64,000 bases of DNA from JAEUOS01 sp031423955 (GTDB taxonomy: Bacteria; Pseudomonadota; Gammaproteobacteria; Burkholderiales; JAEUOS01). Of this stretch, positions 1 to 13,364 are shown one piece after another; positions within the stretch are counted from its first letter, which is position 1; each line of letters starts with the position of its first letter. The stretch lies in contig JANPGJ010000129.1 in assembly GCA_031423955.1 (NCBI GenBank), positions 7,621 to 71,620 of the forward strand, in the 5' to 3' direction. Under the pieces are notes generated by a model. The model searched no databases. It was not told the DNA's origin and saw nothing but the letters and a program-made list of their open reading frames with translations. Made by a program: the position numbers and the translations under genes.

Positions 1-857
1 AGATGGCCGGGCGACATGGCAACAAGGGTGTCGTGTCGCGTATCGTGCCGGTTGAAGACATGCCGTATATGGCTGACGGAACGCCTGCCGATATTGTGCT
101 CAATCCGCTGGGTGTGCCGTCGCGGATGAACGTCGGCCAGATCCTGGAAACGCATCTGGGCTGGGCCGCCAAGGGCTTGGGGCAGCGCATCAACGAGATG
201 CTGGTGCAACAGAAAAAGGCCGCGGAGGTGCGCAAGTTCCTCGAGAAGATCTACAACGCCAGCGGCAAGCAGGAGAATCTGGCTGATTTCAATGACGACG
301 AGATCATCCACCTCGCGCACAACCTGCGCAACGGCGTGCCGTTCGCCACGCCGGTGTTCGACGGCGCGACCGAGGAAGAGATCACGTCGATGCTCAATCT
401 CGCCTATCCCGATGAAATGGCGAAGAAGAACGGATTCACGCCGACCAAGACGCAAGTCACGCTGTACGATGGTCGTACCGGTGAGGCGTTCGAGCGGCCC
501 GTAACCCTGGGCTATATGCATATCCTCAAGCTGCATCATCTGGTCGACGACAAGATGCATGCGCGTTCGACCGGGCCGTACAGCCTGGTGACCCAGCAAC
601 CGCTGGGCGGCAAGGCGCAATTTGGCGGTCAGCGATTCGGCGAGATGGAGGTATGGGCGCTGGAGGCTTATGGCGCCGCCTACACGCTGCAGGAAATGCT
701 CACGGTCAAATCGGACGACGTCAATGGCCGTACCAAGATCTACGAAAGCATTGTCAAGGGCGACCACAAGATCGAGGCCGGCATGCCGGAGTCGTTCAAT
801 GTGCTGGTCAAGGAAATCCGCTCGCTCGCGATCGACATCGATCTTGAACGTCATTGA
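1..857 (+). CDS. rpoB: RNA polymerase beta subunit (RpoB), C-terminal part, cut by window start
   Basis: This is the last ~285 residues of the beta subunit, which builds the catalytic core of RNA polymerase with beta prime and the alpha dimer. The reading frame is already open at base 1, so the ATG at base 3 is internal. The visible part carries the beta-subunit core motif AGRHGNKGVVS followed by VEDMPYMADGTPADIVLNPL. The C-terminal clamp region contains QQPLGGKAQFGGQRFGEME and ends SLAIDIDLERH, close to the usual proteobacterial end. rpoC follows after 78 bases, so the two are almost certainly co-transcribed. The upstream rplJ/rplL part of the operon lies outside the window. Confidence 0.98.
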   Translation, partial: MAGRHGNKGVVSRIVPVEDMPYMADGTPADIVLNPLGVPSRMNVGQILETHLGWAAKGLGQRINEMLVQQKKAAEVRKFLEKIYNASGKQENLADFNDDEIIHLAHNLRNGVPFATPVFDGATEEEITSMLNLAYPDEMAKKNGFTPTKTQVTLYDGRTGEAFERPVTLGYMHILKLHHLVDDKMHARSTGPYSLVTQQPLGGKAQFGGQRFGEMEVWALEAYGAAYTLQEMLTVKSDDVNGRTKIYESIVKGDHKIEAGMPESFNVLVKEIRSLAIDIDLERH

Positions 858-935
858 GATGTTTGGAGGACCGGATCTCCGGCACGCCGCAGGGGTGCTT
901 GAAATCCGGCCCCAACTGACTAGAAGGAGTAATGC

Positions 936-5138
<4,203 letters not shown>

Positions 5139-5147
5139 ACGGTTGTT

Positions 5148-5173
5148 CGCCGGCGCGCTTTTGCGCGCCGGCG
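5148..5173 (+). terminator. Strong hairpin after rpoC
   Basis: A perfect 11-bp stem (CGCCGGCGCGC with its complement) and a TTTT loop begins ten bases after the rpoC stop. There is no T-run after it, so it is not a classical intrinsic terminator; it may stop transcription partially or protect the 3' end of the rpoBC message. The rpsL promoter follows immediately. Confidence 0.6.
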
Positions 5174-5179
5174 ATATTG

Positions 5180-5209
5180 TTGACGATGGTTCGAATCCTG
5201 CGTTATAAT
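5180..5209 (+). promoter_or_regulatory. Sigma70-type promoter of the str operon (rpsL)
   Basis: The -35 element TTGACG (5180-5185) and the -10 element TATAAT (5204-5209) are separated by 18 bases. This is one of the closest matches to the sigma70 consensus in the window. It would give a leader of about 80 bases before rpsL and implies that rpsL-rpsG-fusA-tuf is transcribed independently of rpoBC. Confidence 0.8.
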
Positions 5210-5297
5210 CTTCGGTCTTTGTTTTCTGCTTTACTTCAATTCTCTCCCGGCCGGCCAATCGTAGTCGGACGAACATCATAATTATCGGATAAGCGAC

Positions 5298-5675
5298 ATG
5301 CCTACCATTAATCAGCTCGTACGTAGCGGGCGCCAGGCGCCGGCGGTCAAGAGCAAAGTGCCCGCGATGCAACGCTGCCCGCAAAAGCGCGGGGTCTGCA
5401 CGCGCGTGTACACGACGACTCCCAAAAAGCCGAATTCGGCGCTGCGCAAGGTCGCCAAAGTGCGGCTGACCAACGGTTTCGAGGTTATTTCCTACATTGG
5501 CGGCGAAGGCCACAATCTGCAGGAACACTCCGTGGTGTTGATTCGCGGTGGTCGGGTGAAGGATTTGCCGGGCGTGCGCTATCACATGGTGCGCGGCAGC
5601 CTGGACACCCAAGGCGTCAAGGACCGCAAGCAATCCCGATCGAAGTACGGTGCCAAGCGTCCCAAGGCCGCCTAA
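5298..5675 (+). CDS. rpsL: 30S ribosomal protein S12
   Basis: S12 sits at the decoding centre of the 30S subunit and helps to control accuracy. The 125-residue protein begins MPTINQLVRSGRQ and contains the hallmark TPKKPNSALRKVAKVRL and, later, GGRVKDLPGVRYH. Both loops contact the decoding site, and changes in their lysines cause streptomycin resistance in other bacteria; here the unmutated lysines are present. It is the first gene of the str operon, 14 bases before rpsG, behind a near-consensus promoter. Confidence 0.99.
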   Translation: MPTINQLVRSGRQAPAVKSKVPAMQRCPQKRGVCTRVYTTTPKKPNSALRKVAKVRLTNGFEVISYIGGEGHNLQEHSVVLIRGGRVKDLPGVRYHMVRGSLDTQGVKDRKQSRSKYGAKRPKAA

Positions 5676-5689
5676 GGAAGGAATGAAGC

Positions 5690-6160
5690 ATGCCACGTCG
5701 TAGAGAAGTTCCAAAACGCGATATCCTGCCCGATCCCAAGTACGGCAGTGTCGATCTTTCCAAGTTCGTCAATGTCGTGATGATCGAGGGGAAGAAAGCA
5801 GTAGCCGAACGCATTATTTATGGCGCCCTGGACCAGATCGGCAAGAAGTCCGGCAAGAATGCGCTGGAAGTGTTCACCCAGGCCCTCAGCAACGCCAAGC
5901 CGACTGTCGAGGTAAAGTCGCGCCGGGTTGGTGGTGCCAACTACCAGGTGCCGGTCGAGGTCAGGCCGATTCGTCGCATGGCGCTGGCAATGCGCTGGTT
6001 GCGCGAGGCTGCGCACAAGCGAAGCGAGAAATCAATGGGGCAACGCCTGGCAAACGAACTCATTGAGGCTTCGGAAGGCCGCGGCGGCGCTGTGAAAAAG
6101 CGTGATGAAGTGCATCGGATGGCTGAAGCCAACAAGGCATTCGCCCATTTCCGGTTCTAG
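5690..6160 (+). CDS. rpsG: 30S ribosomal protein S7
   Basis: S7 is a primary 16S rRNA binder that starts assembly of the 30S head and lines the E-site exit. The 156-residue length is standard. The start MPRRREVPKRDILPDPKYG and the motif VEVKSRRVGGANYQVPVEVR identify the family. The ATG follows AAGGAAGGAATG (5674-5685). In E. coli this protein is the translational repressor of the str operon. Two hairpins separate it from fusA. Confidence 0.99.
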   Translation: MPRRREVPKRDILPDPKYGSVDLSKFVNVVMIEGKKAVAERIIYGALDQIGKKSGKNALEVFTQALSNAKPTVEVKSRRVGGANYQVPVEVRPIRRMALAMRWLREAAHKRSEKSMGQRLANELIEASEGRGGAVKKRDEVHRMAEANKAFAHFRF

Positions 6161-6167
6161 GTTGAAG

Positions 6168-6233
6168 ACCGCACAGTAAGGTGCGGTTTGGCCGGTCCGG
6201 AGCGCCTCCACCCCAGGGGCGCTCTTTTGTTTC
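6168..6233 (+). terminator. Tandem hairpins between rpsG and fusA, the second terminator-like
   Basis: The first hairpin pairs ACCGCAC (6168-6174) with GTGCGGT (6181-6187). The second pairs GAGCGCC (6200-6206) with GGCGCTC (6218-6224) and is followed at once by TTTTGTTT. The second has the layout of a weak intrinsic terminator and could attenuate transcription into fusA, reducing EF-G and EF-Tu relative to S12 and S7, or mark an S7 repressor or processing site. The function is inferred from structure only. Confidence 0.5.
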
Positions 6234-6316
6234 AAGGGACCGGGTGTGATGCAGGCAGACCAATGCGCCGGTGCGCACGTTCCCGGCTTGATCTTTAAGC
6301 GAAAGAGGTAATCAAA

Positions 6317-8419
6317 GTGGCTCGCAAGACTCCGATCGAACGCTATCGAAATATCGGCATTTCCGCCCACATCGACGCCGGCAAGACCACCACGACTGAA
6401 CGCATCCTGTTCTACACAGGCGTCTCGCACAAGATTGGCGAGGTGCATGACGGTGCCGCAACCATGGACTGGATGGAGCAGGAACGCGAGCGTGGCATCA
6501 CGATCACTTCGGCGGCGACAACCTGCTTCTGGAAGGGCATGGACGATTCCTATCCGGAGCATCGAATCAATATCATCGATACTCCCGGCCACGTGGACTT
6601 CACCATTGAAGTCGAGCGATCGATGCGGGTTCTTGACGGCGCATGCATGGTGTATTGCGCTGTCGGCGGCGTGCAGCCGCAATCGGAAACCGTGTGGCGG
6701 CAGGCCAACAAGTATCGCGTGCCCCGCTTGGCGTTTGTCAACAAGATGGATCGGACAGGCGCGAATTTTTTCAAGGTGCATGAGCAAATGCGCGCGCGCC
6801 TCAAAGCCAACCCGATTCCGCTGCAGATCCCGATCGGGGCAGAGGAGAGCTTTCAAGGGGTCATCGACTTGATCCGCATGAAGGCGATCTTTTGGGACGA
6901 GTCTTCGCAGGGAATGAAGTTCGAACTCCGGGATATTCCTGCGGAACTGCAGGAGGAGGCCGAAACCTGGCGCGAGAAAATGATCGAAGCGGCCGCCGAG
7001 GCCTCCGAAGAATTGATGAACAAGTATCTCGAAGGCACCGCGCTCACCCTTGAGGAAATCAAGCTTGGCCTGCGCACTCGCACCATCGCCAACGAGATTG
7101 TGCCGATGCTGTGCGGTTCCGCGTTCAAGAACAAGGGCGTGCAAGCGATGCTTGATGCGGTTCTTGATTTTCTGCCCGCACCCACCGACATTCCGCCAGT
7201 CAAGGGCGAACTCGAGAATGGCAACGGCACCGAGCGTGCGGCGACCGACAAGGAGTCATTCTCGGCCTTGGCTTTCAAGATCATGACCGACCCGTTCGTG
7301 GGGCAACTGACATTCTTCAGGGTTTACTCGGGCGTGGTCAACTCCGGCGACACGATCTACAACTCGATCAAGGGCAAGAAGGACCGTCTGGGTCGAATCC
7401 TGTTGATGCATGCGAATCAGCGCGAAGAGATCAAGGAGGTCCATGCCGGCGACATCGCCGCGGCGGTGGGATTGAAGGATGCCACCACCGGCGACACGTT
7501 GTGCGATCCGGACAAGATCATCATTCTTGAGCGCATGATTTTTCCCGAGCCGGTCATTTCGCAGGCGGTCGAACCGAAAACCAAGGTCGACCAGGAAAAA
7601 ATGGGTATTGCGCTCAACCGCCTCGCCCAGGAAGACCCGTCGTTTCGCGTTCGGACCGACGAGGAATCCGGCCAGACCATTATTGCCGGTATGGGTGAAC
7701 TTCACTTGGAGATCATTGTCGACCGGATGAAACGTGAATTCGGCGTCGAAGCCAGTGTAGGCAAGCCGCAAGTGGCTTATCGCGAAACCATTCGCAAGAC
7801 TGTTGACAATGCGGAAGGCAAGTTCATCAAGCAATCCGGCGGTCGCGGCCAGTATGGCCATGTAGTGCTCAAGGTCGAGCCGCAGGAAGCCGGCAAGGGA
7901 TTCCAGTTTGTCGACGCGATCAAGGGTGGGGTCGTGCCGCGCGAATACATCCCTGCGGTTGAGAAAGGCGTCCTCGAAACATTGCCGGCAGGGGTGCTTG
8001 CCGGTTATCCGGTGGTCGACGTCAAGGTGACCCTGCATTTCGGTTCTTATCACGACGTCGACTCGAACGAAAATGCGTTCAAGATGGCGGCTTCGATGGC
8101 GTTCAAGGACGGCATGCGGGCTGCGGCGCCTGTATTACTTGAGCCGATGATGTCGGTCGAGGTCGAAACGCCGGAAGACTATGCAGGCACGGTGATGGGC
8201 GACCTTTCGTCGCGTCGCGGCATGGTCCAGGGCATGGAGGATCTCGCGGGCGGTGGGGGGAAGGTGATCAAGGCTGAAGTTCCGCTGTCTGAAATGTTCG
8301 GTTATTCGACCTCCTTGCGTTCAGCCACGCAGGGTCGCGCAACCTACACGATGGAGTTCAAGCACTACTCCGAGGCGCCTAAGAATGTCGCCGAAGCAAT
8401 CATCAGTGCAAAGAAATAG
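6317..8419 (+). CDS. fusA: Elongation factor G (EF-G)
   Basis: EF-G is the GTPase that drives translocation of tRNA and mRNA on the ribosome and, with RRF, recycles ribosomes. The length of 700 residues is typical. The GTP-binding motifs are AHIDAGKTTTTE (G1), DTPGHVDF (G3) and NKMDRTGANF (G4). Domain IV carries GGRGQYGHVVL, and the C-terminus contains GYSTSLRSATQGRATYTMEF. The start is GTG at 6317, with AGAGGTAA upstream. It lies in the str operon between rpsG and tuf. Confidence 0.99.
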   Translation: MARKTPIERYRNIGISAHIDAGKTTTTERILFYTGVSHKIGEVHDGAATMDWMEQERERGITITSAATTCFWKGMDDSYPEHRINIIDTPGHVDFTIEVERSMRVLDGACMVYCAVGGVQPQSETVWRQANKYRVPRLAFVNKMDRTGANFFKVHEQMRARLKANPIPLQIPIGAEESFQGVIDLIRMKAIFWDESSQGMKFELRDIPAELQEEAETWREKMIEAAAEASEELMNKYLEGTALTLEEIKLGLRTRTIANEIVPMLCGSAFKNKGVQAMLDAVLDFLPAPTDIPPVKGELENGNGTERAATDKESFSALAFKIMTDPFVGQLTFFRVYSGVVNSGDTIYNSIKGKKDRLGRILLMHANQREEIKEVHAGDIAAAVGLKDATTGDTLCDPDKIIILERMIFPEPVISQAVEPKTKVDQEKMGIALNRLAQEDPSFRVRTDEESGQTIIAGMGELHLEIIVDRMKREFGVEASVGKPQVAYRETIRKTVDNAEGKFIKQSGGRGQYGHVVLKVEPQEAGKGFQFVDAIKGGVVPREYIPAVEKGVLETLPAGVLAGYPVVDVKVTLHFGSYHDVDSNENAFKMAASMAFKDGMRAAAPVLLEPMMSVEVETPEDYAGTVMGDLSSRRGMVQGMEDLAGGGGKVIKAEVPLSEMFGYSTSLRSATQGRATYTMEFKHYSEAPKNVAEAIISAKK

Positions 8420-8465
8420 TTGTTCTTCAGTTTCAACCCTTATTGTTCTTTAGAGGAGATTAGCA

Positions 8466-9656
<1,191 letters not shown>

Positions 9657-9809
9657 AAATCGGTTACCCAACCGCCGGATCGGTCGTTGATCGCCGCGTA
9701 TCGCAAGGCGACCATCGACCGCCGGCTGCCAGTGAATTACTCCACTCTTCAGGAAGCATTCAATCTGGCTGACGCAATTGTCGTCAGTCTTGCTCTTTAA
9801 GGAATTCCC

Positions 9810-10121
9810 ATGCAAAGCCAAAAGATTCGTATTCGCTTGAAGGCGTTCGATTACCGTCTGATCGACCAGTCGGCGCTGGAGATCGTCGAAACCGCCAAGC
9901 GTACCGGTGCGGTGGTGCGCGGTCCGGTGCCATTGCCGACCAAGATTCAACGTTATGACGTATTGCGTTCGCCGCACGTCAACAAGACATCAAGGGACCA
10001 GTTCGAGATTCGGACCCACATGCGCCTGATGGATATCGTTGACCCAACTGACAAGACTGTAGACGCATTGATGAAGCTCGACCTGCCGGCTGGTGTCGAT
10101 GTCGAAATCAAGTTGCAATAG
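9810..10121 (+). CDS. rpsJ: 30S ribosomal protein S10
   Basis: S10 is a 30S head protein that also acts with NusB in transcription antitermination. Its 103 residues match the family length exactly. It starts MQSQKIRIRLKAFDYRLID and contains GPVPLPTKIQRYDVLRSPHVNK. A 153-base spacer separates it from tuf. A further 166 bases with a hairpin and promoter-like elements separate it from rplC, so it may be expressed partly with the str operon and partly as the S10 leader gene. Confidence 0.99.
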   Translation: MQSQKIRIRLKAFDYRLIDQSALEIVETAKRTGAVVRGPVPLPTKIQRYDVLRSPHVNKTSRDQFEIRTHMRLMDIVDPTDKTVDALMKLDLPAGVDVEIKLQ

Positions 10122-10140
10122 CGCAAAAGCTATCGCGTAG

Positions 10141-10193
10141 TTTGCAGGCGCACGAAAAATGCGCTTGCAAATCGCCCGCCATCGAAGTAAACT
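10141..10193 (+). promoter_or_regulatory. Hairpin and sigma70-like promoter between rpsJ and rplC
   Basis: TTTGCAGGCGCA (10141-10152) can pair with TGCGCTTGCAAA (10160-10171) with a single mismatch. The 3' arm contains a -35-like TTGCAA (10165-10170). With a 17-base spacer it is followed by a -10-like TAAACT (10188-10193). The hairpin may end or process the rpsJ message while the promoter restarts transcription for rplC onward. The same TTGCAA -35 occurs before rplN. Evidence is by consensus match only. Confidence 0.5.
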
Positions 10194-10287
10194 AATTGGC
10201 TGTCCTGGAATTGAGCATTTGCTTTGGCGAATGTGGTTCCCGGAAACCATTCAATCTGGCCAATCGCAGCCGGAGTAGGAGAAAAAA

Positions 10288-10941
10288 GTGACCACGTCAA
10301 CAAGGTTAGGCCTTGTTGGGCGCAAGGTCGGCATGACTCGAATTTTTACCGCGGACGGCGATGCCGTGCCGGTAACGGTTCTTGACGTGTCGAACAACCG
10401 TGTGACCCAAATCAAGACACCGGAATCCGATGGCTACTCCGCTATTCAGGTGGCTTATGGAGTTCGTCGCGCGTCACGGGTAAGCAAACCCGTGGCCGGG
10501 CATCTCGCCAAAGCCGGAGTCGAAGCTGGCTCGATTCTCAAAGAATTCCGTGTTGCGCCGGATCAGCTTTCCGCATATCAAGTGGGCGGGAAAATTGGTG
10601 TTGAGCTATTCAAGGAAGGCCAAAAGGTCGACGTTCAGGGAACTTCGATCGGCAAAGGCTTCTCCGGTGTCATCAAGCGCCATCACTTTTCGTCGAATCG
10701 AGCGTCGCACGGTAATTCACGATCGCATAATGTGCCGGGCTCGATCGGTATGGCGCAGGACCCGGGACGTGTTTTTCCCGGCAAGCGTATGGCGGGCCAT
10801 CTTGGTGCCGTTACCCGCACAACCCAGAATCTGACGATTGCGCGCGTTGATGTCGAGCGCGGCTTGGTGTTGGTCAAGGGCGCTGTTCCGGGCCATGATA
10901 CGGGCCATATCGTCGTCACCCCCGCTGTGAGAGGTGCCTGA
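10288..10941 (+). CDS. rplC: 50S ribosomal protein L3
   Basis: L3 binds 23S rRNA early in 50S assembly and reaches the peptidyl-transferase centre. The 217-residue protein has LVGRKVGMTRIFTADGDAVP near the start and the central loop HGNSRSHNVPGSIGM, where a conserved Gln is often methylated. The start is GTG at 10288 behind a strong GGAGTAGGAG. The gene begins the uninterrupted S10-type run; rplD starts two bases after its stop. Confidence 0.98.
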   Translation: MTTSTRLGLVGRKVGMTRIFTADGDAVPVTVLDVSNNRVTQIKTPESDGYSAIQVAYGVRRASRVSKPVAGHLAKAGVEAGSILKEFRVAPDQLSAYQVGGKIGVELFKEGQKVDVQGTSIGKGFSGVIKRHHFSSNRASHGNSRSHNVPGSIGMAQDPGRVFPGKRMAGHLGAVTRTTQNLTIARVDVERGLVLVKGAVPGHDTGHIVVTPAVRGA

Positions 10942-10943
10942 CG

Positions 10944-11564
10944 ATGGAACTCAAACTATTGGATGCTCAGGGCCAGGCAGCGGGCAATGTCAGCGCGCCG
11001 GATACCGTGTTTGCACGTGACTACAACGAGGCTTTGGTGCATCAGGTGGTTGTGGCCTACCAAGCCAATGCGCGTAGCGGCAATCGCAAGCAAAAAGATC
11101 GCGAAGAAGTCAAGCATTCAACCAAGAAACCTTGGCGCCAAAAGGGCACGGGTCGCGCCCGCTCGGGTATGACTTCCAGTCCGCTGTGGCGTGGCGGCGG
11201 CAGGATTTTCCCCAACTCGCCTGACGAGAACTTCACACACAAGGTCAACCGCAAGATGTACCGCGCGGGCATTTGCTCGATCCTCTCGCAACTGGCTCGC
11301 GAGGATCGTCTGGCGGTGGTGGACACGTTCACCCTTGATGCGCCCAAAACCAAGCTTTTCGCACAGAAAATCAAAGGCATGGGGCTCGAATCCGTGCTGC
11401 TGATTACCGACGTGGTTGACGATAATCTGTATCTCGCTTCGCGCAACCTGATCCATGCCGCGGTCGTTGATGTGGCGCGTGCTGATCCTGTGTCACTGGT
11501 GCATTTTGACAAGGTTTTGATCACCAAGGCTGCGGTTGAAAAGGTGAAGGAGATCTTTGCATGA
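10944..11564 (+). CDS. rplD: 50S ribosomal protein L4
   Basis: L4 lines the polypeptide exit tunnel and, in enterobacteria, represses the S10 operon. The 206-residue protein shows KPWRQKGTGRARSGMTSSP and WRGGGRIFPNSPDENF, the extended loop that enters the tunnel. The last four bases overlap the start of rplW (ATGA), which suggests translational coupling. E. coli-type L4 control needs an S10 leader; whether the long spacer before rplC or the one before rpsJ plays that role is unknown. Confidence 0.98.
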   Translation: MELKLLDAQGQAAGNVSAPDTVFARDYNEALVHQVVVAYQANARSGNRKQKDREEVKHSTKKPWRQKGTGRARSGMTSSPLWRGGGRIFPNSPDENFTHKVNRKMYRAGICSILSQLAREDRLAVVDTFTLDAPKTKLFAQKIKGMGLESVLLITDVVDDNLYLASRNLIHAAVVDVARADPVSLVHFDKVLITKAAVEKVKEIFA

Positions 11565-11875
11565 ACAATTACAGCAAGGACCGGTTGCCGCTGGTATTGC
11601 TCGCGCCAATCGTCTCTGAAAAGAGCACGATGATCGCTGACAAATTGCGGCAGATCGCTTTTCGTGTGGCTGCCGATGCGACCAAGGCGGACGTAAAGGA
11701 TGCGGTCGAGACCATGTTCAAGGAACAAAAGGTCGAAGTGGCGGCGGTGCAGATTCTCAATGTCCGTGGCAAGGAAAAACGCTTTGGCCGTTTCATCGGA
11801 CGTCGCCGCAACTGGAAGAAGGCTTATGTCTGCCTTAAAGAAGGTAGCGACCTGAATCTCGCGGAGGCTGCATAA
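11561..11875 (+). CDS. rplW: 50S ribosomal protein L23
   Basis: L23 sits at the tunnel exit, where it docks signal recognition particle and trigger factor. The 104-residue protein has LAPIVSEKSTMIAD, the usual N-terminal motif, and GKEKRFGRFIGRRRNWKKAYV near the C-terminus. Its ATG overlaps the rplD stop by four bases, and rplB begins one base after its own stop, so the three genes are tightly packed. Confidence 0.98.
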   Translation: MNNYSKDRLPLVLLAPIVSEKSTMIADKLRQIAFRVAADATKADVKDAVETMFKEQKVEVAAVQILNVRGKEKRFGRFIGRRRNWKKAYVCLKEGSDLNLAEAA

Positions 11876-11876
11876 C

Positions 11877-12704
11877 ATGCCACTGGTCAAACTAAAACCC
11901 ACCTCGCCGGGGCGCCGTGGCGTTGTGCGTGTGGTCACGCCGAATCTGTTCAAGGGGCGTCCGATGGACGCGCTCGTCGAGAAGCAGACCAGGACTGCCG
12001 GCCGCAACAACAATGGTCACATCACCACCAGGCATCATGGCGGCGGGCACAAGCAGCACTATCGCCTGGTTGACTTTCGTCGCGACAAGGACGGGATTCC
12101 GGCAAATGTCGAACGCATCGAATACGACCCGAACCGGAGTGCGCACTTGGCTCTCCTCTGTTACGCCGACGGCGAACGGCGTTACATCATTGCGCCCAAA
12201 GGGATTTCCGCCGGGGCCATCCTGATTTCCGGATCAGAGGCGCCGATCAAGGCTGGGAACGCCTTGCCGATCCGCAATATCCCAGTGGGATCGACGATTC
12301 ATTGCATCGAGATGCTTCCGGGTAAAGGCGCGCAGATTGCACGCTCCGCCGGTACGTCGGTTCAGTTGCTGGCCCGCGAAGGCACGTATGCCCAACTGCG
12401 ACTGCGCTCTGGCGAAATTCGTCGCGTCCATATCGAATGCCGTGCAACGATTGGTGAAGTCGGGAACGAAGAGCATTCGTTGCGCCAGATCGGTAAGGCC
12501 GGTGCGCAACGCTGGCGCGGGATTCGCCCCACCGTTCGTGGTGTCGCGATGAACCCGATCGATCATCCACATGGCGGTGGCGAGGGCAAGACCGCTGCCG
12601 GCCGCGATCCAGTCAGTCCTTGGGGCCTCAAGACCAAGGGATACCGAACCCGCAAAAACAAGCGCACGACGGGCATGATCGTACAGCGCCGTCACAAGAA
12701 GTAA
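11877..12704 (+). CDS. rplB: 50S ribosomal protein L2
   Basis: L2 is a primary 23S rRNA binder needed for subunit association and peptidyl-transferase activity. The 275-residue length is standard. It contains TAGRNNNGHITTRHHGGGHK at the N-terminal side and VAMNPIDHPHGGGEGKTAAG, including the conserved His of the active-site region. It ends RTTGMIVQRRHKK. It lies one base after rplW and twelve before rpsS. Confidence 0.99.
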   Translation: MPLVKLKPTSPGRRGVVRVVTPNLFKGRPMDALVEKQTRTAGRNNNGHITTRHHGGGHKQHYRLVDFRRDKDGIPANVERIEYDPNRSAHLALLCYADGERRYIIAPKGISAGAILISGSEAPIKAGNALPIRNIPVGSTIHCIEMLPGKGAQIARSAGTSVQLLAREGTYAQLRLRSGEIRRVHIECRATIGEVGNEEHSLRQIGKAGAQRWRGIRPTVRGVAMNPIDHPHGGGEGKTAAGRDPVSPWGLKTKGYRTRKNKRTTGMIVQRRHKK

Positions 12705-12716
12705 GAGGGCTAAGTC

Positions 12717-13004
12717 ATGGCACGTTCAGTAAAAAAAGGACCCTTTGTCGACGCCCATCTCGTCAGGAAAATTGAGACTGCGCAGGCGACCAAGGACAAG
12801 AAGCCGATCAAGACGTGGTCGCGCCGTTCGACCATCCTGCCGGACTTTATAGGGCTGACCGTTGCCGTGCACAACGGCAAACAGCACATCCCGGTGTACA
12901 TCTCTGAAAACATGGTCGGCCACAAGCTTGGTGAATTCGCGCTGACCCGGACGTTCAAGGGTCATACCGGCGACAAGAAGGCCAATATGGCCGGGAAGAA
13001 ATAG
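12717..13004 (+). CDS. rpsS: 30S ribosomal protein S19
   Basis: S19 is a 30S head protein that contacts A- and P-site tRNA through its tail and forms a bridge with the 50S. The 95 residues are slightly longer than the usual 91-93. It begins MARSVKKGPFVDAHLVRKIE and has the core KTWSRRSTILPDFIGLTVAV and GHKLGEFALTRTFKGH. The ATG is at 12717 after AAGAGGGCTAAG. Confidence 0.98.
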   Translation: MARSVKKGPFVDAHLVRKIETAQATKDKKPIKTWSRRSTILPDFIGLTVAVHNGKQHIPVYISENMVGHKLGEFALTRTFKGHTGDKKANMAGKK

Positions 13005-13016
13005 CGAGGTATGACG

Positions 13017-13355
13017 ATGGAAACTTCCGCATCCCTGCGCGGCGCGCATCTGTCGGCTCAAAAGGGCCGGCTGGTGGCTGACCAGATCCGCGGCCTGCCG
13101 GTGGAAAAGGCCCTCAATCTGCTGGCTTTCAGCCCGAAAAAGGGCGCGGTCATCATCAAGAAAGTGCTCGAGTCGGCAATCGCCAATGCCGAGCACAATG
13201 ACGGTGCCGACATTGATGAACTCAAGGTGCGCACGATCTATGTTGAAAAAGGTGCTGTCCTTAAGCGGTTCACCGCGCGCGCCAAGGGTCGAGGCAATCG
13301 CATCAGCAAACAAACCTGCCACGTCTACGTGACGGTCGGCGACGGTAAAAGGTAG
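13017..13355 (+). CDS. rplV: 50S ribosomal protein L22
   Basis: L22 forms part of the exit-tunnel constriction through a long beta-hairpin. I start it at ATG 13017 (112 residues, METSASLRGAHLSAQKGRLV) because GCGAGG (13004-13009) is then seven bases away; the in-frame ATG at 13011 would leave only one base. Family motifs are AQKGRLVADQIRGLPVEKAL and, in the hairpin region, RFTARAKGRGNRISKQTCH. The short gap to rpsS and the adjacent rpsC fit the conserved order. Confidence 0.97.
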   Translation: METSASLRGAHLSAQKGRLVADQIRGLPVEKALNLLAFSPKKGAVIIKKVLESAIANAEHNDGADIDELKVRTIYVEKGAVLKRFTARAKGRGNRISKQTCHVYVTVGDGKR

Positions 13356-13364
13356 GGGGCGACG

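Noticed and set aside
5185..5200. GGTTCGAATCC, resembling a tRNA T-arm
   Set aside because: The flanking bases do not pair as a T-stem, there is no acceptor or anticodon arm, and the site lies in the spacer of the rpsL promoter.
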